Shown here piece by piece: positions 1 to 7,401 of a stretch of DNA of 8,624 bases. A program made the translations under genes and the position numbers. The notes beneath the pieces are model-generated. The model had not been told where the DNA came from, searched no databases, and was given only the letters and a program-made list of their open reading frames with translations. The stretch covers positions 1-8,624 of the forward strand of contig CAYOHP010000209.1 of the NCBI GenBank assembly GCA_964403795.1. Direction: 5' to 3'. Source of the stretch: CAYOHP01 sp964403795 [NCBI: uncultured bacterium] (GTDB lineage: Bacteria; Muiribacteriota; UBA6191; CAZXTJ01). Numbering within the stretch: the first letter of the stretch is position 1; every line of letters begins with the position of its first letter.

Positions 1-294
1 CGGCGCGCCGAGCTCGGGATCCTGCTGGCCGAATCCGGGGACCTGGCGGCCGCCGCCCGGCGCTTCGACGAGGCCACCAGGCTCGCCAGGACCCAGGCCA
101 GGGACGAACTCCTGGAGGCCGAGATCGCCGACCTCCGGAGCCGCGCCCTCCCACCCCCCAAGGCCCAGCCCGTCGCCAAGCCCGGGATCCGAGGCCCCTC
201 CGTCCCGGCCAAGGTCGCCCCTGGCCCGGCACCGGAACCGGGGGGCGGCCAGCCACCCAAGGTCGCGGATCCAGGATCCTGGCTGGGCATCTAG
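1..294 (+). CDS. C-terminal end of a probable TPR-type helical-repeat protein (5' truncated)
   Basis: The frame is open from base 1 to a TAG stop at 292-294, giving the last 97 residues of a protein that starts outside the window. Residues 1-50 are Ala/Leu/Arg/Glu-rich and amphipathic. They contain a TPR-like helix pair (LLAESGDLAAAARRFDEA), with the Gly/Ala and Asp-Glu-Ala spacing usual for TPR helix B. After about residue 50 the chain becomes a low-complexity Pro/Ala/Lys/Gly tail ending in SWLGI, probably disordered. TPR repeats usually serve protein-protein contacts, but no catalytic part is visible and the function cannot be named. The gene converges on the kinase gene with zero spacing, so any terminator must lie within one of the two coding regions. 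Codon third positions are strongly G/C, as in the other genes. The frame is secure; the TPR assignment is a pattern judgement. Confidence 0.7.
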   Translation, partial: RRAELGILLAESGDLAAAARRFDEATRLARTQARDELLEAEIADLRSRALPPPKAQPVAKPGIRGPSVPAKVAPGPAPEPGGGQPPKVADPGSWLGI

Positions 295-3200
295 TCAGCG
301 GGCCGGCTGGTAGCCGAAGACCCGCATCGTCCCGTCCACGTGGGCGGTGACCAGGCGACGCCCCCGCGGCGAGAGGACCACCGCGTCGATCGGCGAGGCC
401 TGGAAGCGGTCGGCGGTCGAGTGGCGAACCGCCACCACCCCGTCCCTCACCTCGGCGACCCGGAGCTCGGTGCCACTGGCGGTGGCCACCACCCTCCCGT
501 CCGGGGAGAGCGCCAGCACCCCGATGGGGGCATCCACGTAGACGCTGGCCAGGAGCTTCCCGTCCCCGGTCGAGAGCACCCGGACGATACCCTCGGGCGA
601 GGCCACGGCGAGTCGGCCGCCGTCCTCGGAGAGGGCCAGCAGGTCCCGTGCCCCCCGGGGCACTTCCAGGGTCCGGGGCGGAGCGTCGCCCTTCAGCGCG
701 TCGAGGACGATCCCGTCCAGCGCCTCGGCCTTGCCGGTCGCCAGCAGGCTCCCGTCCCCGGCCAGGGCCCAGGCGCTGGGCGGTCGGGGCTGCCGCCTCA
801 CCTCCCGGCGGACTCCCTCGCCACCGGCCACCCGCACCCGGACGCTCCCGTCCTGGCCGGACTGGGTGGCGAGCACCCGCCCGTCCCGCGACACCGCGGT
901 GTAGAGGCCGGCGTCCAGGAACCGCGGATCGTTGGCGGCGAACTCCAGGGGGGAAGGCCGGGCGCGCCGGGCCGGGATCCGGTCGAGGTGGAGCGAGCCG
1001 GGGAGGTAGGGCTCCTCGGGCCTGCCGCGATGGCGCAGGGTCCAGAGTTCGTCCTCGTCGGCCGCGTATCCCGCTCCCCGGAGGATCGAGCCCGCTCCGT
1101 CGTCGTCGCTGGCGAGCACCGACGGACCCGCCAGGTCCCAGTGGACCAGCCTCCCGCCCCCGACCACCACCAGGCGGGTGCCATCTCCCGAGAAGACCAT
1201 AGAGAGGATGCGCCCGGAGTGTTCCGGCACCGGGCCGGCCCGGCGGCCGGTGGCCACCGACCAGGCGACCAGACCCGAGGCCGAGGAGCCGATCAGCAGC
1301 TCGTCCCGGGGCCCGAACCCGAGTGCCACCAGGTCCTTGGGGCCGGGTTCGAGCTCGGCGTCGGAGCGGGAGGCGCCGAGCCGGCGCACCCGCACGAAGC
1401 TCCCGTCGGAGGCCGCCACCCGGGTCCCGTCCCCGGAGACCGCCAGGGCATGCAGGCAGCCCGGATCGCCCGGCCACCCCGGCATGGGCTCCAGGCTCGC
1501 AGGCGCGTCGAGGCTGATCGCCAGCGGGACCCGGGAGGCATCGGGAGCCTCGTCGCAAGGGGCCAGGTAGAGCCGGCTCCCGTCCGGGGCGAAGGCCATG
1601 GCGGAGGTCCACTCGCCGGGGAGGTCGATCTCCCGGGAGCGCCCCCCGTCGAGGGTACGGAACACCTCGAGCCGGCCGCGGCTCGCCACCGCCAGCCGGT
1701 CGCCGCCCGGCGAGAAGACCATGGCGGAGACGTCCTCGGGACGCTCCACGGCCAGGATCCTCGGCGCCCCACCCCTGACCGTGGGGAGCAGGAGCACCCG
1801 TTCGGGTCCGGCCAGCCATGCCGCCATCCAGCGCCCGTCGAGACTCATGGCCATGGGCAGCGGATCGGGCCCGGAATGCGGGAAGGCGGTGCCGCGGGGG
1901 ATCAGCACCGGGATTCCCCCGGAGGCCAGCGGGAGCACCCAGAGCGCCAACGGGACCGGTCCCCGGCTGGGGGCGTAGCGGAGGTCGTTCCACGAGAGGT
2001 CGACGCCCAGGGCCACGTCCTCGCCGAGGTCCCGGGGCATGGGCGCGAAGCCGGGGAGTGCGAACAGGCGGGGATCGTGGCCGGCGGAGAGCAGGGCGGT
2101 GGCGTCGGGGAGGACCGCCGCCCCGACCCAGGGGAAGCCGGCCCGGAGGATGGGCGAGCCCAGGGTGGGGCCGGGCGCGAGGGTCAGGCGGGAGGGACGC
2201 CGCTCGGGTGCGCCCTCGCTCCGGGCCGTCCCTGCCTCGGGGTCCTCGGTCTCCTCGAGGGTCGGCTCGGGGAGCGGGAGGGGCGGCGGCGCCGGGGCGT
2301 CCACCCGGAGCACGATCACCGGGAAAGTCGGGGCCGGGATCCCCGGTGCGGGACCGGGAGGCGGGGAAGGCCCCGGCGCCGGCCCCGGGTCCGGCGGCCG
2401 GCCGCTACCCGGGAGCGGCGACCCCGGGTGGTAGCCCGGAGGCCGCGCCACGACCGGCACCGGGTCGGGGGTCCGCGGCGGCCGGACGGCGGGCCCGGGG
2501 GCGGTCCGGGGGGCCAGGACCAGCGCCAGCGCGGCCAGGCAGGTCAGGCCCGCGACCAGCCACGGGGCGCGAAGCGACGGGGGGACGGGCTTCCCGGCCG
2601 TGACCTCGGGAGGGGGCTCGGGGCGCGGCTTCCCGCCTTCCCCTTGGAGATCGAGACCCAGGATCATGCGGACCTCGCCGAGGTTCGCCGGCCGCTCCTC
2701 GGGGTCGTCGACCAGCAGCGCGTCGATCAGCGCCGCCCAGGGGGAGTTCCTGGGCAGGACCTCGAACTGGGGCCGCGGCAGGGGCAGCCCCTGGTGGGTG
2801 TTGTAGATCTCGGTGGGCAGGAAGGGAAGCCCGCCTTCGAGCAGGCGGAAGGCCAGCACCCCCCAGGCGAACCAGTCGCAGGGCGAGCCCCCTTCCTCGC
2901 CCCGGACCAGCTCGGGGGAGAGGTAGGCGAAGGTGCCGAGCACCTCGCCGGTGCGGGTGATGCGGGTGGTGCCGGAGCGCCGGGCCAGGCCGAAGTCGAG
3001 GAGCACGGCCCGGCCCTCGGGGGTCACGATCACGTTGGCGGGCTTCAGGTCCCGGTGGACCACGCCCCGGGAGTGGAGCGCCTCCAGGGCCTCGGCGACC
3101 TGGAGCAGCACCGGCCGGGGATCGGCGGCTTCGTCGCAGTCGCGGAGGTCGCGGCCCTCGAGGTACTCCATCACCAGGTAGGGGATGCCGTCGGACTCGC

Positions 3201-3456
3201 CGGAGCCGAAGACCCTGACCACGTTGGGGTGGTCGAGGTTCGCGAGCAGCTCGGCCTCCCGCCGGAAGCGGGCCCGGTACTCGGCCTGGTCGTGGACCAG
3301 CACCGTCTTCACCGCCACCCGGACCCCGTCGGCGCGGCGGCGGGCCTCGAAGACCGCACCCATGCCGCCGGCTCCCAGGCAGCGGACGAAGTCGAAGTCG
3401 GCGCGCAGGCCTTCCGGGGGCGGGACGGTGGCGAGATCGATCGAGGACCGGCTCAC
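295..3456 (-). CDS. Membrane-anchored Ser/Thr protein kinase with C-terminal WD40-like beta-propeller
   Basis: This 1053-residue protein has an N-terminal Hanks-type (PknB-like) kinase domain at about residues 22-266. Visible motifs are the glycine loop GAGGMG (28-33), VAVK with Lys50, an alpha-C Glu near 67, HRDLKPAN (134-141, Asp136 catalytic), DFG (154-156) and the SPE end of the activation segment (179-181). Nothing essential is missing, so it should be an active kinase. A hydrophobic helix at about 297-314 is the only likely membrane segment. A proline-rich spacer (315-395) and a short acidic stretch follow. Residues 425-1053 carry many propeller-like repeats with the S-x-D-G-x-x-L/V-A pattern, mostly without the classical WD dipeptide. 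By analogy with other single-span kinases the propeller would lie outside the membrane as sensor or binding platform; this is inference. The start is GTG at 3456, with no clear Shine-Dalgarno sequence; the kinase domain begins about 20 residues later. It lies 46 bp downstream of the GNAT-Nudix gene, probably in one operon. Confidence 0.93.
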   Translation of the reverse strand: MSRSSIDLATVPPPEGLRADFDFVRCLGAGGMGAVFEARRRADGVRVAVKTVLVHDQAEYRARFRREAELLANLDHPNVVRVFGSGESDGIPYLVMEYLEGRDLRDCDEAADPRPVLLQVAEALEALHSRGVVHRDLKPANVIVTPEGRAVLLDFGLARRSGTTRITRTGEVLGTFAYLSPELVRGEEGGSPCDWFAWGVLAFRLLEGGLPFLPTEIYNTHQGLPLPRPQFEVLPRNSPWAALIDALLVDDPEERPANLGEVRMILGLDLQGEGGKPRPEPPPEVTAGKPVPPSLRAPWLVAGLTCLAALALVLAPRTAPGPAVRPPRTPDPVPVVARPPGYHPGSPLPGSGRPPDPGPAPGPSPPPGPAPGIPAPTFPVIVLRVDAPAPPPLPLPEPTLEETEDPEAGTARSEGAPERRPSRLTLAPGPTLGSPILRAGFPWVGAAVLPDATALLSAGHDPRLFALPGFAPMPRDLGEDVALGVDLSWNDLRYAPSRGPVPLALWVLPLASGGIPVLIPRGTAFPHSGPDPLPMAMSLDGRWMAAWLAGPERVLLLPTVRGGAPRILAVERPEDVSAMVFSPGGDRLAVASRGRLEVFRTLDGGRSREIDLPGEWTSAMAFAPDGSRLYLAPCDEAPDASRVPLAISLDAPASLEPMPGWPGDPGCLHALAVSGDGTRVAASDGSFVRVRRLGASRSDAELEPGPKDLVALGFGPRDELLIGSSASGLVAWSVATGRRAGPVPEHSGRILSMVFSGDGTRLVVVGGGRLVHWDLAGPSVLASDDDGAGSILRGAGYAADEDELWTLRHRGRPEEPYLPGSLHLDRIPARRARPSPLEFAANDPRFLDAGLYTAVSRDGRVLATQSGQDGSVRVRVAGGEGVRREVRRQPRPPSAWALAGDGSLLATGKAEALDGIVLDALKGDAPPRTLEVPRGARDLLALSEDGGRLAVASPEGIVRVLSTGDGKLLASVYVDAPIGVLALSPDGRVVATASGTELRVAEVRDGVVAVRHSTADRFQASPIDAVVLSPRGRRLVTAHVDGTMRVFGYQPAR

Positions 3457-3506
3457 GGTGGGAGCATGGCAGGCCCGGGGCGGCAGGGGAAGCCGCGCCC
3501 GATCAT
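3453..3506 (-). CDS. Possible 17-codon bridging mini-ORF between the Nudix and kinase genes
   Basis: On the minus strand an ATG at 3506-3504 overlaps the TGA stop of the GNAT-Nudix gene (3505-3503) as ATGA. The frame reads MIGRGFPCRPGPAMLPP and stops with a TGA (3455-3453) that overlaps the GTG start of the kinase (3456-3454) as GTGA. The mini-ORF thus joins the two genes exactly end to end. The kinase GTG has no recognisable ribosome binding site of its own, so reinitiation through this frame is a plausible way to couple its translation. The peptide resembles no family I know, and the only upstream purine stretch (GGTGGAG, about 11 nt before the ATG) is weakly placed. It could be chance; the double overlap is what makes it worth recording. 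Confidence 0.2.
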   Translation of the reverse strand: MIGRGFPCRPGPAMLPP

Positions 3507-4501
3507 GGCAAGGGCAGCTCCACCGGTGGGGGGTCCTTGGGGCCGGGGCGAGCGTCGGCGACGGGGGGATCGGGGAGCACGCCGAGGTCCCGGAGCACCG
3601 TGGCGTAGGCGAGCTGCTTCCACTCGAAGACCTGGGCGACGAGTTCCCCGGGCGGGAGCCAGCGGAGCTCGACGAACTCGTGCTCGCTCCGGGCGAGGTC
3701 GGGAAGGGCCCCCGGCCGGAACCGCCCCAGGTAGAAGCGGAGCTCCTGGCCGCGCCGACGCTTCTCGAGGCGGAGGGCGCGGGGGAACTCGTAGCGGACC
3801 GGATGGGCGGTGGCCGAGAGGAGTTCGATCCGGTCGGTGCCCAGCTCCTCGGCGAGTTCCCGCCGCAGCGCCCGGTTCCGGCTCTCGTGCTTCTTCACAC
3901 CCCCCTGGGGAAGCTGCCACATGAGGCCCCCACCCGGCTTCCTGCCTGCCAGCACCAGACCCCGGGAATCGAGGAGCACCGCGCCCACCGCGCTCCGGTA
4001 GGGGAGCGGACCATCGGGGGTGTCCCGGCTGCCGGCCCGCCGTTCCAGGTGCAGCCGGAAGGGATCCTCGCCGAAGGTGGCGAACCCGAGCCTCCGGTAG
4101 AGCCGCACCGCCGGGTTGGCCTTGAGCACATCGAGCCGGAGCGGGAGGCCGCGGCGGTCGGCGTCCTCCAGGATCCCGGCCACGATCCGGGTCCCGAGTC
4201 CCCTGCCCTGGGCCTCGGGGCGGAGCGCCAGGTAGGCCAGGTAGAGGTGTCCGGCACGGGTCTCGAGGCCGAGACAGCCGAGGTCGGCCCCGCCCTGACG
4301 GAGCACCTGGCGGGCCCCGGGCCGGAAGGACTCGCGGAACCGACGTTCCTGGTCGGCTTCGTCCCAGCCCCAGGTCGCCGCCACCCAGGGCCCCAGGGCG
4401 CGCTTGTGCAGGTCCCAGGCGAAGGCGAAGTCCTCCGCGGTGAGCGGGCGCAGCTCGGGGAGGTCCGCGGCGGCCGGCTTCTCGGCTGGCTCGGAAGGCA
4501 T
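3503..4501 (-). CDS. Bifunctional GNAT N-acetyltransferase / RppH-like Nudix hydrolase
   Basis: This 332-residue protein fuses two enzyme domains. Residues 16-155 are a GNAT acetyltransferase. It has a TWGWDE segment (43-48), the acetyl-CoA pyrophosphate loop Q98-G-R-G101-L-G103, and the typical NPAVRLYRRLGF end (129-140). Residues 165-310 are a Nudix domain. Its box, G200-x5-E206-x7-R214-E215-L-x-E218-E219-x-G221, is complete, with E215, E218 and E219 as metal ligands. YRSAVG (168-173), WQLPQGG (195-201), VRYEFP (235-240) and the EF...RW segment (275-281) align with E. coli RppH, which converts 5'-triphosphate RNA ends to monophosphate. Arg169 would match its phosphate-binding Arg8. Related enzymes cleave dinucleoside polyphosphates, so the substrate is open, as is the acetyl acceptor. 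The frame is open up to 4672, but the ATG at 4501 follows GGAGGG with a 7-nt spacer and the upstream residues match nothing, so I start here. The gene is divergent from the U32 gene and leads the kinase. Confidence 0.92.
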   Translation of the reverse strand: MPSEPAEKPAAADLPELRPLTAEDFAFAWDLHKRALGPWVAATWGWDEADQERRFRESFRPGARQVLRQGGADLGCLGLETRAGHLYLAYLALRPEAQGRGLGTRIVAGILEDADRRGLPLRLDVLKANPAVRLYRRLGFATFGEDPFRLHLERRAGSRDTPDGPLPYRSAVGAVLLDSRGLVLAGRKPGGGLMWQLPQGGVKKHESRNRALRRELAEELGTDRIELLSATAHPVRYEFPRALRLEKRRRGQELRFYLGRFRPGALPDLARSEHEFVELRWLPPGELVAQVFEWKQLAYATVLRDLGVLPDPPVADARPGPKDPPPVELPLP

Positions 4502-4508
4502 CGGGGAT

Positions 4509-4514
4509 CCCTCC
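4509..4514 (-). promoter_or_regulatory. Ribosome binding site of the GNAT-Nudix gene
   Basis: Read on the minus strand this is GGAGGG, followed by a 7-nt spacer and ATG at 4501. It decides the start: it supports the 332-residue protein over a version extended 57 residues upstream to 4672, whose extension would run through the divergent promoter region and into the start of the U32 gene. Confidence 0.75.
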
Positions 4515-4542
4515 AGGATGCACCCGCAAGGGGTCTTGGTTC

Positions 4543-4548
4543 TAGACT
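4543..4548 (+). promoter_or_regulatory. Candidate -10 box for the U32 gene
   Basis: TAGACT matches the TATAAT consensus at four of six positions and lies 27 bp before the TTG start. The extended form TAGACTCGAGG is nearly repeated as TACACTCGGGG before the gene at 7480. A -35 hexamer at the usual distance (near 4520) is not recognisable, so support is weak. Confidence 0.25.
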
Positions 4549-4565
4549 CGAGGTGCCCCCCGGAG

Positions 4566-4571
4566 AGGAGG
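4566..4571 (+). promoter_or_regulatory. Ribosome binding site supporting a TTG start of the U32 gene
   Basis: A perfect AGGAGG lies within a longer purine run (4562-4572), with a short 4-nt spacer to TTG at 4576. An in-frame TAG at 4543 limits any earlier start and no other ATG, GTG or TTG falls between them. The short spacing is unusual but the site decides for TTG. Confidence 0.65.
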
Positions 4572-4575
4572 GCTC

Positions 4576-7365
4576 TTGACTCCTTCATCGGCAGCCGTCG
4601 GGGTCCCCGCAGCGGAGGACGACTCCCCGGAACCCGCCGCCCCCCAAGGCGAGTACGCAGCGGCGGCGCCATCGCCCGCGTCGACCGGGTCCGAGCGACG
4701 CCCCGGACCCCGACCCCGTCCCGGGCACAAGGTCGAACTCCTGGCCCCCGCGGGAGGGCTCGACTGCGGCTTGGCTGCCTTCCACTACGGCGCCGACGCC
4801 ATCTACCTGGGGCTCAAGAAGTTCTCGGCCCGGGCCGAGGCCCAGAACTTCACCCTCGAGGAGGTGGCGAAGATCACCGCCCAGGCGCACGGGGCGCGGC
4901 CGCGGCGCAAAGTGTTCGTGGCGGTGAACACGGTGATCCGGCAGGACGAGCTGCGGGAGCTGGTGGAGACCCTGGGGGCCCTGGACGCGATCGGCGTCGA
5001 CGCCCTGATCGTGCAGGACCTGGGGGTGCTGCACCTGGCCCGCGCCTGGTTCCCGCGGCTGGCGCTCCACGCCAGTACCCAGCTGGCGGTCCACAACCGG
5101 GCGGGGGCCGAGACCCTGGCCCGCATGGGCTTCTCGCGGGTGGTGCTGGCGCGGGAGCTGACGCTCGACGAGATCCGGGACGTGACCGCCTCGGGAGCCA
5201 TCGAGACCGAGGTCTTCGTGCACGGGGCGCTCTGCTACGCCTACAGCGGCCTCTGCCTGTTCTCGTCCCAGACCCTGGGCCGGAGCGGGAACCGGGGATC
5301 CTGCGCCTACTCGTGCCGGGACTCCTACACCGTGACGGGTGCGCCCGACCGGCTCCGGGACGGGACCCCGACCCGGCGCGATCCGCGCACCGGGTTCCCC
5401 TTCTCGATGAAGGACCTGGCGCTGCCGGACCGCCTGGACGAGCTGCGGGAGGCGGGCGTCTCCTGCCTGAAGATCGAGGGCCGCAAGAAGAACGCCCTCT
5501 ACGTGGCCGCCAGCACCGACTACTACCGCCGCCTGCTCGACGGCGAGGTCGATGCGGCGGTACGCACCGACATGGAGGCCGACCTCCAGACCGTGTTCAG
5601 CCGGCCCTGGACCCGCCTGTTCGTCGACTCCTTCAAGGACAAGGAGGTGGCGGACCGGGACACCGTGGGCCACCGCGGTACCCGGATCGGCACCGTGGAG
5701 CGGGTGCTCACCCCGACCCGGGGCAGCACCTACCTCCGGTTCCGGACCGGGAGGGCGCTCGAGCGCCACGACGGGATCCAGATCGACCTGGCCCGGCTGG
5801 GCCGTCCCTTCGGGTTCGCGGTCGAGGAGCTCCGGGTCGTGGACCCCACCCGGAGGGAGGGCCGGCCCCGCGAGGTCTTCGAGGCGGGTTCGGGATCCGT
5901 CGTCGACCTGCGCCTTCCCAAGGGGCACCCGCATGTGCCGGTCGGGGCTGCCGTCTGGTGTTCCTCGTCGCAGGCGGTCAAGCGCCGCTTCCGGGTCCCC
6001 GAGCTGCGGGCCGATCCGAGCGGCCACCCGGTGCGGGTGGAGGCGCGGCTGGCAGGCAACGGGGCGGCGGTCGCCATGGAGGTCGAGGGACCGGGGGGCC
6101 CGGTGACGGTGGTCCGGATCCAGGCGGGGTCGTTCGAGCCGGCCCGGGACCTGGCCAAGGTCCAGGCCGGATTCGAGACCGCCTTCTCGCGTCTGGGAGG
6201 GACCGGGTTCGTGCTCGGGTCCGCCACCCTCTCCAATCCCGAAGCGGTGTCGGTCCCGGTCTCGATCTGGAACGGACTGCGCCGGGAGCTGGCCGAGGCC
6301 CTGGGCGAGGAGCTGGCGGCCCGGCGCAAGGCGTACCTGGACCGGATCCTGGCCACGTCGCTGACGGCGGACGGCCCGCTTCCCGGGCACCGGGCGGACC
6401 AGGCCCCGGGCCAGGGGGCGGCACCCGTCCCCGGGGTGGCGACGAGTTCCTCGCCGGATCCGGGTCCGTCGCCGGTGCCCAGCCCCTCGGCAGCCTCGCT
6501 CCGGTGGTCCCTCAAGGTCGACCGTACGAGCTTCCTCTCGGCCTTCGAGGACGCCGACTGGGAGGACCTCGACGAGGTCGTCCTGGAGATCGATCGGGAT
6601 CCCGCTCCCGAGATCCTGGAGGCGGCCGCACGGATCGAGGCCCGGGTGGGTCCCGGGGTGCTGCGCCTGGCGCTTCCGCCGCTCACCCGCCGCTGGGAGG
6701 AGCGGGGCCTCCGGTCCAAGCTCGAGAAGCTGCGGGCCGCCGGGTACACCCGGTGGGAGATCGCCAACGCCAGCGGATGGAGTTTCCTGGGGGTGGGATC
6801 GGCGGGAGGGATGGGCGGCGGAAGGACCGGCGACCCACCCTGGGCCAGCGGTCTCGACCTGGCGAGCGACTGGCCCCTCTACCTGATGAACCGGGCCGCG
6901 GCGGCCGAACTGGCGCTCCGCGGCGTCACCCGCATGGCGCTCAGTCCCGAGGACGGGATCGCCAACATGCGGGCCCTGCTCTCCGAGCTGGGGGGTCGCG
7001 GGGTGGTGATCGTCCACCAGGACACTCCCCTGTTCGTGGCCGAGAGCTGCGCCTACGCCAACCTGATCGGGGGCTGTCCGGGCAAGGCGAACTGCGCCTT
7101 CGAGACCATGGAGATGGTCTCGTCCCACGGCGAGAAGGCGCTGGCGGTCGACGACCACTGCCGGACGCTGGTCCTGAACCAGGGCGCCTACTGCCTGGCG
7201 GACCGGCTCGAGGAGCTGGTGTCGGCCGGGGCAGAGCGGGTGCGGGCCGATTTCATGCACCGGCCCTACCTCCCGGAGGAGGTCCGGGACACCTGGCGCA
7301 TGGTCCGGTCCGGCCGGTCGGTGCCCGGTGGCCACCACGGGAACTTCGATCGCGGCCTGGTGTGA
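4576..7365 (+). CDS. U32-family protein with DUF3656 domain (RlhA-like), two four-Cys clusters
   Basis: This 929-residue protein begins with about 50 low-complexity residues. The U32 domain (53-330) has ELLAPAG (54-60), GADAIYLG (72-79), NT (118-119), ALIVQD (143-148), HASTQ (165-169), ARELTL (192-197), HGALC (216-220) and SMKD with KIEGR (277-280, 299-303). Cys220, 227, 243 and 247 form the conserved cluster that in UbiU/UbiV-type relatives binds [4Fe-4S]. Residues 370-595 resemble the DUF3656 ('collagenase') region of E. coli RlhA (YdcP), needed for 5-hydroxylation of C2501 in 23S rRNA. A Pro/Ser-rich linker (596-640) leads to a C-terminal domain with a second set, Cys825, 834, 840 and 862, ending in NFDRGLV. 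The protein is about 260 residues longer than RlhA, through its N-terminal tail, linker and larger C-domain. The family is called peptidase U32, but RNA or quinone hydroxylation is better documented for many members. The exact substrate here is inference. Start is TTG. Confidence 0.92.
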   Translation: MTPSSAAVGVPAAEDDSPEPAAPQGEYAAAAPSPASTGSERRPGPRPRPGHKVELLAPAGGLDCGLAAFHYGADAIYLGLKKFSARAEAQNFTLEEVAKITAQAHGARPRRKVFVAVNTVIRQDELRELVETLGALDAIGVDALIVQDLGVLHLARAWFPRLALHASTQLAVHNRAGAETLARMGFSRVVLARELTLDEIRDVTASGAIETEVFVHGALCYAYSGLCLFSSQTLGRSGNRGSCAYSCRDSYTVTGAPDRLRDGTPTRRDPRTGFPFSMKDLALPDRLDELREAGVSCLKIEGRKKNALYVAASTDYYRRLLDGEVDAAVRTDMEADLQTVFSRPWTRLFVDSFKDKEVADRDTVGHRGTRIGTVERVLTPTRGSTYLRFRTGRALERHDGIQIDLARLGRPFGFAVEELRVVDPTRREGRPREVFEAGSGSVVDLRLPKGHPHVPVGAAVWCSSSQAVKRRFRVPELRADPSGHPVRVEARLAGNGAAVAMEVEGPGGPVTVVRIQAGSFEPARDLAKVQAGFETAFSRLGGTGFVLGSATLSNPEAVSVPVSIWNGLRRELAEALGEELAARRKAYLDRILATSLTADGPLPGHRADQAPGQGAAPVPGVATSSSPDPGPSPVPSPSAASLRWSLKVDRTSFLSAFEDADWEDLDEVVLEIDRDPAPEILEAAARIEARVGPGVLRLALPPLTRRWEERGLRSKLEKLRAAGYTRWEIANASGWSFLGVGSAGGMGGGRTGDPPWASGLDLASDWPLYLMNRAAAAELALRGVTRMALSPEDGIANMRALLSELGGRGVVIVHQDTPLFVAESCAYANLIGGCPGKANCAFETMEMVSSHGEKALAVDDHCRTLVLNQGAYCLADRLEELVSAGAERVRADFMHRPYLPEEVRDTWRMVRSGRSVPGGHHGNFDRGLV

Positions 7366-7373
7366 CCCGGGCG

Positions 7374-7390
7374 GGTTCCCTCCGGGGACC
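7374..7390 (+). terminator. Short GC hairpin just after the U32 stop codon
   Basis: GGTTCCC (7374-7380) pairs with GGGGACC (7384-7390) in a 7-bp stem with one G-T pair and a 3-nt TCC loop, beginning 9 nt after the TGA stop. No T-run follows, so it is not a standard intrinsic terminator. Hairpins of this size arise easily in DNA this GC-rich. Confidence 0.25.
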
Positions 7391-7401
7391 GGATCGACAG
7401 G

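Larger units (their letters stand above)
4502..4575. promoter_or_regulatory. Divergent intergenic region between the GNAT-Nudix and U32 genes
   Basis: These 74 bp separate two divergently transcribed starts, so promoters for both directions must lie here or inside the neighbouring coding sequences. It is the most AT-containing short patch nearby (around 4534-4548). It contains a -10-like TAGACT (4543-4548, plus strand) and an imperfect inverted repeat, GGGTCT (4531-4536) with AGACTC (4544-4549), separated by 7 nt and with one G-T pair. The repeat could be an operator or chance. No good -35 hexamer was found for either direction. Confidence 0.5.

Noticed and set aside
340-3924. A 1194-codon plus-strand open frame opposite the kinase and the Nudix half
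   Set aside because: It is a shadow of the kinase gene: no motif, low-complexity composition, and it overlaps two genes with unmistakable catalytic signatures.
4541-4552. Adjacent XbaI and XhoI sites (TCTAGACTCGAG), looking like a cloning linker
   Set aside because: The flanking sequence is continuous with natural gene starts on both sides, with no vector-like sequence; two adjacent palindromes are most likely coincidence.
4502-4672. A 57-residue N-terminal extension of the GNAT-Nudix protein
   Set aside because: The extension crosses the divergent spacer and the 5' end of the U32 gene, matches nothing, and the internal ATG at 4501 has a well-spaced GGAGGG.
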